A DNA stretch of 64,000 nt from Hyparrhenia diplandra (taxonomy: Eukaryota > Streptophyta > Magnoliopsida > Poales > Poaceae): positions 124,001 through 188,000 of the forward strand of contig JADLZK010011212.1 in assembly GCA_015847255.1 (NCBI GenBank). Reading direction: 5' to 3'. A program made the position numbers and the translations under genes. This document shows positions 23,666-35,646 of this stretch, in pieces (the first letter of the stretch is position 1; each line of letters starts with the position of its first letter). The notes beneath the pieces were generated by a model. That model did not search any database. It was not told where the DNA came from and saw only the letters and a program-made list of their open reading frames with translations.

Positions 23666-23744
23666 TCCATTTAGGGCCTCAAATAGTCAATTTACACTCG
23701 GATTTGTATAATATGTGGGGACGCGGAATGAGATATGGACACAT

Positions 23745-23825
23745 GTGAGTGTGTAGTGCAGTGGTAGGGAGGGGTCGCGCGCAAGCACGAGGTCGTGGGT
23801 TCGAATCCCGCCCGGCCGCAGTAGC
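23745..23825 (+). repeat. tRNA-like / SINE-like segment inside CACTA
   Basis: TAGTGCAGTGGTAGGG resembles an A box and GGTTCGAATCCC (23798-23809) is a good B box. The tRNA fold is incomplete, so I treat this as a tRNA-derived relic, not a working tRNA gene. Confidence 0.55.
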
Positions 23826-25491
23826 CTTGTTGATTTAACGCGAAAAAATGCGCGACTTGCGACTTCGACGGAGACGGGCGGGCGCATGGCGGTGGAAAAA
23901 TTCCCCAGTTCAAAAAAAAAAAAAATGTTTTCGTATTTTTTTTCGAATTTTGAAAACGCGATTTGGTACAGACCACTATAGGGCGGCTCATACAGTAGGG
24001 GCGGTTGCATCACCAACCGCCCCTACTGCAAAACCGCTGTAGCAATGGAAGGTTAGGGGCGGCTGGCAAAACCGCCCCTACAGAGGCTTACCAGCCGCCC
24101 CTATAGCAGCCTTCTGTAGTAGTGACAGGTAGTTGATCCTTTGAGGAGATTGATTTTTCAACATTACGTGGAGTGAGTAGAAGTCCTGGAGTACTACATT
24201 GCATTTATATTCCCATAACACCACTGTCGAACATGACTTATGAGCAATGAGAATTCAGATCTCACGCAATCGATGCATGACCTGTTGCTAGATACTCTCT
24301 ATGCGCACGACCTAGGTGGAAGAGCAGAAGGACTATTATTGGAAATAAAGTACGCACACCCATCACAATATTATTTGACCAAGTTTCTAGTGAATAAAAT
24401 TTACATCTAAGACCCCAAATCAATTTATTGCAAAAATACATTTCATAATTAATTTAATGATATTTATTTGATACTATAAATATCCATATTTTTTACCTAT
24501 AATTAACCAAACTAAAGATACTAACACATGACACTACTGTGCTAGAATTGTATTATTTTTTATACCGAAGGCGCACTACTAATAAAGTACGCTCAGCGGT
24601 CATCTCAATTACATTGAGAAAATGGTATATATAATCATTATTTATGCTATCAAGTAACTAAAATGGTGACGTGACATTGAAATTAAGAAAAGCGAGAGAC
24701 GGAAAATGGTTTCTTATACACGGAATGATGGAACCAAGTTACAGAGTGAGTATCTCATAGTTTCTAGGTTGGAACTAAGGCTGGACGAAAAATTCTTAGC
24801 TTGTTAGCTCGCTCAGCTCGTAGCTGGCTTGCTTGGCTCGTTAGCTAAGCAAAGATTTTACCTCGTGAGCTATAATAAGCCAACTCGCGTGGGGGCGCTC
24901 GCAAGCCAAAGGAGCCACGACTTTAGGAAAAAAAAAAAAAATCATCATAACTTACATTAGTTTTCTATTACTTCATGTATTGTACTTTACAAATGGTTGA
25001 TACTTTAGCACATATCATTATTTTATTCAATTTAACGCTGTCAGATGTATTATTTTTTGATTTATTACTATTCTCAAGATTTAAGATAAATATGAATATT
25101 TTATTTTGTGAATTTTTTGTACCTTGCTTGTGAGCTAAACAGCCAAATGGAGCATTTAAACCAGCCGAGTCCAGCTGACTTTCTGGCTCGTTAACATAAC
25201 GGGCTAGCTTCGAGCCCGAAACAAGCCGATCTGAGGCGAGGCGAGCGAGGTTCATGGTGGTGTGCGATGGTGGTGTGCTGGTTCATGTGGTCATAGGTTT
25301 TTACAGGTACTTGATCCTCTGAGGATTGATTTTTTAGCAATGCGTCGAGTGTGAGTACAAGTCCTGGAGTACTAGGTACTTTGCATTTATCTTCCCATAA
25401 CACCAGTGTCGAACAAGACTTATGAGTAATGAGAATTCAGATCTCACGCAATCGATCGACGACCTATAGCTAAGTACTCTGGGCCTTGTTT

Positions 25492-25716
25492 ACCTTTAAA
25501 GTTCCAAGTATTTTCACTCTCTCCATCACATCAATTTTTGGACGCATGCTTGGAGCATTAAATGTTGGTAAAATAAATAACTAATTACACAAATTAGTTC
25601 TAAACCATGAGACGAATCTTTTGAGCCTATTTAGCCCATGATTGAACATTATTTGTCAAATACAAATGAAAGTGCTATAGGAGTGCGAAATAAAAAATTT
25701 GCAATCTAAACGAGGC
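25492..25716. mobile_element. MITE, GGCCTTGTTTA family, copy 1
   Basis: Terminal inverted repeats GGCCTTGTTTAC and AAACGAGGC enclose an AT-rich body with GAATCTTTTGAGCCTATTTAG. Other copies lie at 26893-27130 and 39073-39340. Confidence 0.75.
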
Positions 25717-26892
25717 TTAGGTACGAGGTAGGTTGGAAGAGCAGAAGTACTATTTATTGAAAATGAAGTACACACACCCGTCACAATTAGTGTCTCTATC
25801 GAAAAAAAACATCAACGGCTTGTGTGCCTATTTTTGTTGTTCACATTTGACCAAGTTTCTATTGAATAGAAGTCATATCTATCACCCCAAATCAATTTAT
25901 TAAAAAAATACATTTCATAATCTATTTAATGATATTTGTTTGATACTATAAATAATTAAATATCGATATTTTGATCTATATTAACCAAATTAAAGATACT
26001 AACTCATGACATTGTGCTAGAATTGCATTATTTTGATACGGAAGGCGTAGTACTAATAAAGTACGTTCACCTCTCAAAGCAATTACTTTGAGAAAATGGT
26101 CTATATAATCATTATTTATGCTATCAATTAACTAAAATGGTGATGTGCCATTGAAATTAAGAAAAGCGAGACGGAAAATGGTTTCTTATACACGGAATGG
26201 CGTAACCATGTAGCTTGTTGTCTCGCTCAGCTCGTAGCTGGCTTGGCTTGGCTCGTTAGCTAAGAAAGGATTTTAGCTCGTGAGCTATAATGAGCCAACT
26301 TCGCGTGGGGCGCTCACAAGCCAAAGGAGCCACGACTTTAGGGAAAAAAAAATCATCATAACTTACATTAGTTTTGTATTACTTCATGTATTGTACTTTA
26401 CAAATGGTTGATACCATAGCACATCATTATTTTTTTCAATTTAACGCTGTGGGATGTATATTTTTTTTGATTTATTACTATTCTCAAGATTTAAGATAAA
26501 TATGAAAATTTTATTTTGTGTATTTTTTGTACCTTGCTTGCGAGCTAAACAAGCCAAATGGAGCATGTAAACCAACCGAAGTCGAGCTGACTTTCTGGCT
26601 CGTTAAGATAATGAGCTAGCTTCAAGCCAAAACAAGCCGATCTGAGACGAGGCGAGCAAGGTTCATGGTGGTGTGCGATGGTGGTGTGCTTGTTCATGTG
26701 GTCATAGGCTCTTGCAGGTAGTTGATCCTCTAAGGATCGATTTTTCAGCATTGTGTCAAGTGTGAGTACAAGTCCTGGAGTACTAGGTACTTTGCATTTA
26801 TATTCCCATAACACCAGTGTCGAACAAGACTTATGAGTATTGAGAATTCAGATCTCACGCAATCGATCGACGACCTATACCTAAATACTCTA

Positions 26893-27130
26893 GGCCTTAT
26901 TTACCTTTAAAGTTCCAAGTATTTGCACTCTCTCCATCACATCAATTTTTGGACGCATACATGGAGCATTAAATGTTGGTAAAATAAATAACTAATTACA
27001 TAGATTAGTTCTAAATCATGACACGAATCTTTTGAGCCTATTTAGCCCATGATTGAACATTATCTGTCAAATACAAACGAAAGTGCTATAGGAGTGCGAA
27101 CAAAAAAAAATTTGCAATCTAAACAAGGCC
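26893..27130. mobile_element. MITE, GGCCTTGTTTA family, copy 2
   Basis: GGCCTTATTTACC and TCTAAACAAGGCC form the ends. The body and position match copy 1 in the neighbouring unit, so both were probably copied by the unit duplication, not inserted twice. Confidence 0.78.
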
Positions 27131-28277
27131 GAGGTACGAGGTAGGTTGGAAGAGCAGAAGTACTATTTATTGAAAATGAAGTACACACACCCGTCACAAT
27201 TAGTGTCTCTATCGAAAAAACATCAACGGCTTGTGTGCCTATTTTTGTAGTTCACATTTGACCAAGTTTCTATTGAATAGAAGTCACATCTATCACCCCA
27301 AATCAATTTATTAAAAAAATACATTTCATAATCTATTTAATGATATTTGTTTGATACTATAAATAATTAAATATCGATATTTTGATCTATATTAACAAAA
27401 TTAAAGATACTAACTCATGACATTGTGCTAGAATTGCATTATTTTGATACCGAAGGCGTAGTACTAATAAAGTACGTTCACCTCTCAAAGCAATTACTTT
27501 GAGAAAATGGTCTATATAATCATTATTTATGCTATCAATTAACTAAAATGGTGATGTGCCATTGAAATTAAGAAAAGTAAGACGGGAAAATGGTTTCTTA
27601 TACACGGAATGGCGTAACCATGTAGCTTGTTAGCTCGCTCAGCTCATAGCTTGTTTGCTTGGCTCATTAGCTAAGCAAAGATTTTAGCTCGTGAGCTATA
27701 ATGGGCCAACTCGTGTGGGGCTCTCACAAACCAAAGGAGCCACGACTTTAGGAAAAAAATCGTCATAACTTACAATAGTTTTGTATTACTTCATGTATGG
27801 TACTTTACAAATGGTTGATACTTTAGCATATATCAATATTTTATTCAATTTAACATTGTCGGATGTATTATTTTTTTATTTATTACTATTCTCTAGATTT
27901 TAAATAAATATGAATATTATATTTTGTGTATTTTTTGTACCTTGCTTGCGAGCTAAACAAGCCAAATGGAGGTTTGTAAACCAGCCGAGTCGAGCTGACT
28001 TTTCTGGCTCGTTAAGATAACGAGCTAGTTCGAGCCAAAAACAAACCGATCTGAGCCGAGGCGAGCGAAGCTTCGTGGTGGTGTGCTTGTTCATGTGGTC
28101 ATAGGTTCTTACAGGTAGTTGATCCTCTAAGAAGATTGATTTTTCAACATTGCGTCGAGTGAGTACAAGTCCTGGAGTACTACTTTGCATTTATATTTCC
28201 ATAAGTGTCGAACAAGACTGATGAGCAATGAGAATTCAGATCTCACGCAATTGATCGACGACCTATAGCTAAATATA

Positions 28278-28859
28278 CTCCTTCCGTATTACTATTAAGG
28301 CATGTACAACTCATAGAGAGAGTCCATCTCTACGGGTCTCGAATCTTTCATACTAATAGATATAACGATAAATCATACAACCCACAGATGATACATATCT
28401 CTAAACTATTTAATGCATGCAAAAAACTAGATTAGTGGAAAGACGCTTGAATAGACAACACCTATACAATGCAAGGTGAAGTCGTCTCTAAACATTGGAG
28501 CATGAGCTCAGGTAGGTCGTCCTTTCACGAAGAGACGAGGGTTCTGTCTCTAAGCATTGGTAGGGGGTTTCTGAAAAAACAACAACTTATTGACAGGGCG
28601 AAATGACCCATTGTACATGCCTTTAGAAGACTTTTGGGACATCGATACGGTCTCCAAAGCATGACCTTGAGTTCTGTTTTCTATAAAATTATTTAATAGA
28701 AATGTGTGTGTGTATATATTTTTGTGAAATTAATTCTGAAGACAATTTTATTGATATCATTTTCACATTTCGAAGTCGACGATTTAAAAGTTATTTATTA
28801 TTTATGTTCCTTGACCTAAACTTTTTTTTTCCAAAACTTCATCTAATACTGATACGGAT
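28278..28859. mobile_element. Stowaway-like MITE carrying a nested Tourist-like MITE
   Basis: The left end CTCCTTCCGTATTACTATT follows TA (28276-28277) and the right end TGATACGGAT precedes TA (28860-28861). Removing it restores the unit sequence CTATAGCTAAATACTCTCTATG, as in unit 1. The body includes GGGACATCGATACGGTCTCC. Confidence 0.7.
28298..28622. mobile_element. Tourist-like (PIF/Harbinger) MITE, 325 bp
   Basis: Perfect 12-bp inverted termini AGGCATGTACAA and TTGTACATGCCT are flanked by TTA on both sides (28295-28297, 28623-28625), the PIF/Harbinger target duplication. Confidence 0.92.
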
Positions 28860-28954
28860 TACTCTCTATGGGCACGAGGAAGGTTGGAAGAGCAGAAGCA
28901 CTATTTATTGTAAATAAAGTACATATACCCGTCACAATTATTGTTTGTCGAAAA

Positions 28955-29370
28955 ATCATTTGGCGAGTGTAACCACAGTAGACTCGGCGAAAACATAATT
29001 TTGCCGTGTGCCGAGAGGCATTGCCCAGTGTTCGTATATGATGGTGTCGTCCAGGCATTGCGCAGAGTAACGACAGACTTCTCTTTTTGCTGAGTGCCTC
29101 AGCTAGACACTTTCGGCATAGAGGGCGCTTTTGCTGAGTGTGTACACAAGACATCGTCCAGGCATTGCGCAGAGTAACGACGGACTTCCCTTCGCCTTTG
29201 CTGAGTGTGTACACAAGACACTCGGCAAAGTGGAACAGCCGAGTATCATGTCGTTGCCGTGTGTGGTAATTGTAACACTTTCGGCGTATGGCGCCGTTGC
29301 GAGTGACCGATATTTGGCACTCGGCGACAACGAGCACGAACACTCGGCAATGGCCTCGATTCCGGTAGTG
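28955..29370 (-). mobile_element. Truncated CACTA end
   Basis: On the minus strand it starts CACTACCGGAATCGAGGCC at 29370 and carries several GCCGAGTG / CACTCGGCAAAG subterminal motifs. About 58 bp around GACGATGTCTTGTG-like sequence is repeated near 29045 and 29155. No opposite terminus is found at the left boundary. Confidence 0.65.
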
Positions 29371-29385
29371 TAGGTGCAAACAACA

Positions 29386-29545
29386 TTCCTGATGATTTGA
29401 ATCAGTGCCGGAAATGTCTAGACAAATGGCTTCCCAATGGGAAGAAGTTTCATGTGATTGGCACAACTGCCAATTGATGGGGTGTGTGGAAAGCAAGAAA
29501 TAATGCATGTTTTAACAAGAAATTCGTACATGATCCTCTAGAGAA
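29386..29545 (+). pseudogene. LINE ORF2 C-terminal fragment
   Basis: The reading NNIPDDLNQCRKCLDKWL then WGVWKARNNACFNKKFV is the zf-RVT / C-terminal signature of plant L1-type ORF2 proteins. It is only about 50 codons and contains at least one stop. Confidence 0.6.
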
Positions 29546-30087
29546 TGGGCGGACCCACAAGGTGGTTAGGGTGGTTCACCGACCACCCGTGGCCCGCCCA
29601 TCATACATGGAGGATATTATAAATAAAAAATGCAACAAGAAAAAGGAAACCGAACTCGACTTCGATCGCAGCGAGGAGGCGAGGACGTGAGGTACCCGTG
29701 CGCGCCTCGTGGCCCGAATGACCCTGCTTTTCCGGCGGCCCAGTACACAACTAGCCCAGGAAGCCAGTCAAGAGTCGAGTCTATCAAGGAAGCCATCGCG
29801 AAATCGCGAATTCCATTAGCTTGGGGCAGTGGCGCCGTGCCGCCCATCGTGGAAGGCATCGCGAATTCGCGATTGCGGTTTCTTGCACGTGGTGCCGTGC
29901 CGCCCGCTGCCGCCCAGGCCGCCACGCAAAGTCGGCCATGGCGGTGGCGTCATAGAGTCATGGCAAACAACATCTGATCCGGTGATCTCGATCCCGAGTG
30001 AGTTCTCCCTCCTCCCTTCCTAATTGATGATTTTTTAGTCTTCTTCAATCGTAATCGGTGAAGTGTTTTTTTCAGTCATCTTGAATT
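29546..30087 (+). other. Likely 5' end and leader of a hAT element
   Basis: GGGCGGACCCAC near 29546 resembles the GGCGGACCCA-type hAT terminus. The following GC-rich leader has GCGAAATCGCGAATTCC and ends TTTTTTTCAG about 14 bp before the transposase ATG. The open frames in it are short and unsupported. Confidence 0.45.
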
Positions 30088-30342
30088 ATGAAGAGAAACA
30101 GAGATATTCGATCCCTTTTTCAGAAAGCTTCAAAGAAGGCAACATCTGTTGCTTTAAATCTAGACCTACCTCTACATGAAAATATTGTGGAGGAGCAAAA
30201 TCAAGAAGATAGAGTACAAGTCCAAGGAATTATAGACCCTTTGCCCTCACCGCCACGGCCACTGCCCCCATTAAAGCCGCCGCTGTATGACATCAATCGG
30301 GTTCCACATGATCCAGGTGAAAGGAGGCCCAAAAGTGTATAA
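30088..30342 (+). pseudogene. hAT-like transposase N-terminal fragment, copy B
   Basis: MKRNRDIRSLFQKASKK begins an 84-residue fragment that includes PPLYDINRVPHDPGERRP. The order (basic start, acidic-polar stretch, proline-rich part, YDI..VPHDPG..R) matches the start of grass hAT transposases annotated as TTF-type or MYM-type zinc-finger proteins. The zinc finger, DDE core and dimerisation domain that should follow are missing. Copy A at 17674 carries the CACTA insertion, while this copy shows the unoccupied site. Confidence 0.72.
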
Positions 30343-31424
30343 TATGGTGTACTTGCTTCTCAAATAGATATTGTTTTTATGCTTGGCAACTTTGAGTGTT
30401 GAAAGGGTATTTTCTGCATTGGTTATAGTGAAAGCAAAGTCAAATTTTCTAATCACTACCGGATCAAAATGGATAATCGCGGTGATGCATGGTAGAAAAT
30501 CAGAAATTATTGTTCTCCTCAATATTCAAAATTAAGACCTCAACGTTGATGTTCCCTCGAGCGCACATATCTGCTGACTATTGTGTTCCTCTAGATTCAA
30601 AGTTAAGACCTCAGCATTGATTTTCCCACGAGCGCACATATATAGCAGCTGACCTACGCGACACTTGTGACTGACGCATGTGATCCACTGCTATACAGCT
30701 AACGCTATTCTTTTCACTACACAATTTCAATCTTATATTGTACATTTGATTATATTGTACATTTGACACTACAAATAATTTCAAATTAAAAAATTCATAG
30801 CTGCAAAGATGTAGATCTCATCGAGTACTACAACTTTGATGTTATCCTCAAATTGTTAACCATCTCAAATCTTATTTGAGACCTTATATTGTATTTGAAC
30901 TTACTAACGAGATCTGAAATCAAAAGATTATGAACAACTAAGTTTTAGATCTCTATAAACTCTTCCATTTTGATGTAAAGTTTTGTCTTAATCGGGTGTC
31001 ATATGAGTAAGTTATGATTGCTTTTTTTGTTGTAAACAGGTTATCACTCTCGATTCCTGGCTTCAACTGATAGTACCAAAGTATGTGAACCGGCGACTTT
31101 TCAAAAACCGTGGTGTGGTCATCAATGTGATGTAAGCACTGTGACGTAAGCACATTTCACACGAGCAACTGTAATGTGATACAGTTAATATGAGTTGGTG
31201 GTGCCGTGTGGTGGCAGCACGAGAATACGAGATGCTGCGCGTGAGCGACATCAATGAGAAGACTTGACTTGCTTGCTTTTCAATTTGTGTACGAGAAGAT
31301 GCATGCATGAACGCACAATGCCATTGAAGAGCAGTGAGCAGCTTCATTACGATTTACGAACATCGCAGCAATTTCCGACCGTACCAATCTCTGCAATAAT
31401 GTAAGGAGACGGATCGGAGCGAGC
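30343..31424 (+). repeat. Segmental duplicate of 20890-22115
   Basis: Non-coding sequence parallel to the region after the 17847 CACTA element. It ends with the block at 31080-31300 (GACGTAAGCACATTTCACAC to GAGAAGACTTGACTTGCTTG). Related copies of that block lie at 33615-33930 and, shortened, 38955-39060. Confidence 0.82.
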
Positions 31425-31866
31425 TAGGGCTGGACAAAATACCCGAGGCTCACCAAAATCCCTTGACATGTGGCTGACGTACTCGGCTCATTTTACTTTT
31501 TTTTGCGTGCTGAGCTGATCTGGAAGTCTAGCTCACTGTTTTAACAAGCCAGTTCATGAGCTGCTCACTAGCTAGCTAAAATGAGCTGAGGCCTATGTAC
31601 CCAAGACCATGAATCCAGGGTCCATGAGGAAGGCCCAACTACTTTTGTGTGCTTGCATGGAACTACAGTAGCTCGCGAGCTAATTTGCAGTAGCTCCCGC
31701 GAGCCCAGCTACTTTGTAAGCTAAATTAAACGAGCCAGCTCGATCCCGTCAATGAGCCAAGCTATCTAACCCTCTAGCTCGTAATATTAACAAGCCAAGC
31801 CGAGCTGGCTCGTTAGCCTAATGAGCTAGATCGAGCCGAGTTGAGCTTGCTCGATATCCAGCCCTA
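31425..31866. mobile_element. hAT-type MITE, 442 bp
   Basis: Inverted termini TAGGGCTGGA and TCCAGCCCTA are flanked by a perfect 8-bp target duplication, GAGCGAGC at 31417-31424 and 31867-31874. The body is rich in GCTCGTTA and TAACGAGC-like motifs. It resembles the GCTCG-rich part of the repeat units and the half copy at about 34023-34140. Confidence 0.92.
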
Positions 31867-31874
31867 GAGCGAGC

Positions 31875-33055
31875 TTCATGGTGGTGTGCTAGTTCATGTC
31901 GTCATTGGTTCTTACATGTAGTTGATCCTCTGAGAAGATTGATTTTTCAACTTTGAGTGAGTACAAGTCCTGGAGTACTACATTACATTTATATTCCCAT
32001 AACACAACTGTTGAACAGTACTTATGAGCGATGAGAATTCAGATCTCACGAAATCGATCGACGACCTATAGCTAGATACTCTCCATGGGTACGAGGTACG
32101 TGGAAGAGTAGAAGTACTATTTCTTGAAAATAAAGTATGCACAACCGTCTTTGTCAAAAAAAAAAAAAAAAAAAAACATCTATGGATTCACATTTGACAA
32201 GTTTCTAGTGAATAAAATTCACATCTATGACCCCAAATCAATTTATTGCAAAAATACATTTCATAATTAATTTATTAATATTTATTTGATACTATAAATA
32301 TCGATATTTTTTACCTATAATCAATCAAACTATAGATATAAATACATGACACTGCTAGAATTGAATTATTTTTATATACAGAAGGCTCATTACTAAAAAA
32401 AGTATGTTCACCTTTCATCGCAATTACTTTGAAAAAATAGTTTATATAATCATTATTTATGCTATCAAGTATCTAAAACAGTGACGTGGCATTGAAATTA
32501 AGAAAAAGGGAGACGGTAAAATGGTTTCGTATACACGGAATGACGGAACCAAGTTACGGAGTGAGTATCTCATAGTTTCTAGGTTGGAACTAAGACTGAC
32601 GAAAATTCTCAGCTTGTTAGCTCGCTTATACCTTGTAGTTAGCTTGGCTCGAATCGTTAGCTGAGCCAAGAGTTTAGCTCGTTAGCTATAATGGGCCAAC
32701 TCATGTGAGGCGCTCGCGAGCCAAACGAGCCACGATTTTAGAAAAAATCATCATAACTTATATTAGTTGTGTATTACTTCGTGTCTTGCACTTTACAAAT
32801 GATTGATATTTTGGTACACATATGAATATGTTATTCGACTCGGATGTATTATTTTTTTGTATTATTACTATTCTCAAGCTTTAGATAAATATAAATATTA
32901 TATTCTGTGTATGTTTTATAACTAGGTCACGAGCTTACCGAGCCAGCTTGAGCATGTAAGTGAGCCGAGCCCAGATGGCTTTACGGCTCGTTAAGATAAC
33001 GAGGTAGCTCAAGCCAGAACAAGCGAGGCGAGCCAAGTTGCCTTGTTATCCGGCT
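31875..33055. repeat. Repeat unit 5 and start of unit 6
   Basis: Continues the 1.4-kb unit order: TTCATGGTGGTGTGC, GGTAGTTGATCCTCTG, then the AT-rich part with a 24-base A run near 32157. It ends with ACGGAATGACGGAACCAAG (about 32534) and a new GCTCGTTAGC-rich stretch up to 33055. No gene. Confidence 0.75.
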
Positions 33056-33930
33056 TAAGATGGAACCTTGCTAGGTACATCTTGTTCTATGTCAAATTCG
33101 GTAGGCTAACATTTTTCCAAAACTTAACAATTTAATACAATTTTCAGTAAACTAGACCCTCCGTCGTGGACAAGTTAACAAGGTCGTTTGGCAGGAATAC
33201 TCCAAACAAAATCTTCTCTAAAAACAAAAATACTTACCAAATGGAGGCGAAGGTGGGAGACAGGCCACAAAAAGTTCATTAGGGTAAGAGGCCAAGGTAG
33301 GGTCCGAAAAACAGGGAGAGCCTTAGAGACAAGGCAATAATATAAGGTAGCTGGGAAGGTGGAAATAGTAGATCTCTTCTACTGCCTCCGTCCTAGAATG
33401 AGTGTCATCTTTCGGAGATGGAGGTTATAGCCTTTAATTTAGCTCTTTTGGTTCATACTGTGTGTGTGGGTCTTGATGAACTAATAGCTATTTGAGGTGT
33501 TGGATAAAAAAAATTAATTAGACACTAAAATCCTGATCCTCTAATAAGGGCACACCCTCGAAAGTATGAGATGATTATAAAGCTATAAGACGATTTCTCT
33601 AATAATATTGACTGTTAGGATATGCATGTAAGAACAGTGACGCAAGCAGTTGAAACAATTGTGAGGTCATCGATGTGATGTAAGGACATTTCACACGAGC
33701 AAGTCTACTGTGATACTGTTAACATGAGTTGGTGGTGGCAGACATTAATGAGAAGACTTGACTTGCTTGCCTTTGTGTACTACTACTCCCTCAGATCTCG
33801 ACGACATCTCGGGAGAAATGCATGCATGGACAAGACCGATAATGCCATTGATGAAGAGCAGAGAGCCGACTTTTATTTATTTAGGAACATCACAGCAATT
33901 TCTCACCATGCTAATCTGCAATAATGCAAG
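33056..33930. other. Spacer, then duplicate of the 31080-31300 block
   Basis: 33056-33360 shows nothing recognisable. 33480-33620 (AATAGCTATTTGAGGTGTTGG) recurs at 38795-38940. 33615-33930 repeats the GAGAAGACTTGACTTGCTTG block and its flank up to CTGCAATAATG. Confidence 0.6.
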
Positions 33931-34143
33931 GAGACCCGATCCGAGTTGTTGGGTTAGTCCCACATCAGTAATTGATGGTGGTAGAGCGGTCCTCGGCTAG
34001 TCTTTTGGGTTGAGTTGGGCGAGCTAGGGCTTTACAAAATACTCACACGGCTCGCCAATTCACTGCCCCTGAGGCCGGCTTGGCCCTGCTATGTCCGGCT
34101 CGTTTTACCTTTTTTCACGAGCTGAGCTGGAAGTCTATAGATA

Positions 34144-34298
34144 CAGTGGCGGATCCAGGGGGGTGGGGCTGCCCGGGCTGCAGCACCCCTGGTGAGCTTG
34201 ATTTCCTTGTTAATCATTGTAGCTTACTCTTAAAATAACCATGAAATCATCTGACTCTATTGATTAGCGCGCCCCCAGCTCATCCTGGCTTCGCCCTG
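34144..34298. mobile_element. hAT-type MITE, 155 bp
   Basis: CAGTGGCGGATCCAGG at the left and CCTGGCTTCGCCCTG at the right are imperfect inverted repeats. Flanks TATAGATA (34136-34143) and TATAGACT (34299-34306) agree at 6 of 8 positions. It sits inside a half copy of the TAGGGCTGGA-type MITE. Confidence 0.75.
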
Positions 34299-35646
34299 TA
34301 TAGACTTGTGTGTCTACCCTACTAATGCACCAACTTTGCTAGACTAAAAATGGAAACAAATGTCTACAAAAAATTCAAAATAAATCAAAATGAACCACCC
34401 AAATTACTTCTCCATCTTCTCTCTCTTTACTCGGACACGATTTAACGGTCAGGATTAAAAGTATTGGACAGCCCCCTCCCGCCTTCATCGCGCACGCCCC
34501 CATCTTCTTTGCCACGCCCCCGTCAGCTGTACCGCAATCTGTCCCGAGAAATCATCGGCACTTTCCTAATGGTGTCTTTCCTAATGCTGCACCCCTTCCT
34601 GATGTATGGCTCCCACACAGAATCAGCCAGACGACTCCGCCCGTCGCCGGCGGCGAACTGCGAACCGCCGGAGGAGCTCGCTGACGGCGAGCCTGATCGG
34701 CTACAACAACCTCCTCTCTGCTCAAGGGCGATCGACGGTACTGGCTCACGGTGCAAAAGGAGCAAGGCATAAATTGTGAGTCGATCCTTCTCTGTCCTGC
34801 AAGCTATGCGCAGTGTGTGTATTGATTTTGCAAAATTTTTGATTCGATCCTTCTCACCGGAACCACGAACCTCTGTATCCCCTCCCCAGCCTCGACAGAA
34901 GAAGCTGTTCATCAGCTTCCTGCCGTTTGTGGTACCCGAGGAGGAGGACGAGGTTTCCAGCTCCTTGTCCAACAGGTGTTTGATGAATTGCGTCATCCTC
35001 ATAGAAAGCTGTTCATCGTCCCAATTGAGTCGCACTTTGTTTGTCAGAAGGCACAAATATTCTACCCTGCTAACTATGCCAATCAATTGAGTCCACACAA
35101 ATATTCAGTGCTATCTATCAGCATATTCAGTTCAGAGATTTGTGTGCTTACTTTGTTCTGGTCTCTAGAAAATTCTGAGAAGAGGAAATGGTCGTCGTCA
35201 GTAATATATTGCCAAATGCCATTGAGCGGATAAGACTGGTTAAACGTTTAGTTTATTATTATCACAAAAAATGTGAGATCTCTTACCATGTCAAATGCTT
35301 CACCGATCATTGCTATTCATCACGAGTCTTTTCTTAAAACACAAATGTGCACTGAAATCATTGGATGGCTTATATGGTCATTTTATTTACTTGTTCAGTT
35401 TGTTAAAGTGACTGTTTTTGGCTTGCAATTCAGTCGATACAAATATTCAGTGCTATCTGTCAGATATTTTGGTGCTTCTTTAGTTCTGAATATCAACGTT
35501 ATGTTTACACTTTCTAGCAACAGGTCCCTTTTTAATAAATAAAAAATCATATCCTTTCAAATCAGTTTTATATTAGCAATGTGTACGATGCATCTGACAG
35601 CTCTTTGAATAACATCTCATTCAACTGATAGATCCTCCACCTGTAA

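Larger units (their letters stand above)
23006..24124 (+). mobile_element. Non-autonomous CACTA element, 1119 bp
   Basis: Termini CACTACTACAAAA and TTCTGTAGTAGTG are inverted repeats, flanked by the 3-bp target duplication ACA at 23003-23005 and 24125-24127. Joining the flanks gives TTCTTACAGGTAGTTG, exactly the uninterrupted sequence in unit 4 (about 28105). Subterminal copies of GGGGCGGTT / AACCGCCCC occur near both ends. There is no transposase gene. Confidence 0.95.
22430..28950. repeat. Array of about 1.4-kb repeat units (units 1-4)
   Basis: Each unit has in order: a GCTCGTTAGCTCG-rich stretch related to a hAT-type MITE; a segment with TTCATGGTGGTGTGC and GGTAGTTGATCCTCT; and an AT-rich segment ending with ACGGAATGGCGTAACCATG. 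Units start near 22430, 24740, 26205 and 27610. Units 2 and 3 also share a MITE, so they probably separated recently by unequal crossing over. Unit 1 is interrupted by a CACTA element and unit 4 by nested MITEs. No protein-coding region is supported. Confidence 0.8.

Noticed and set aside
23754..23825. tRNA gene
   Set aside because: A and B boxes are present, but the acceptor stem and anticodon loop do not form. It lies inside a CACTA element.
33955..34030. LTR or TRIM start (TTGGGTTAGTCCCACATC)
   Set aside because: The phrase resembles some LTR starts, but no PBS, PPT or second LTR is found.
34523..35098. 191-codon minus-strand open frame
   Set aside because: No domain, and it overlaps the leader of the Ulp1-like gene, which has in-phase exons on the other strand.
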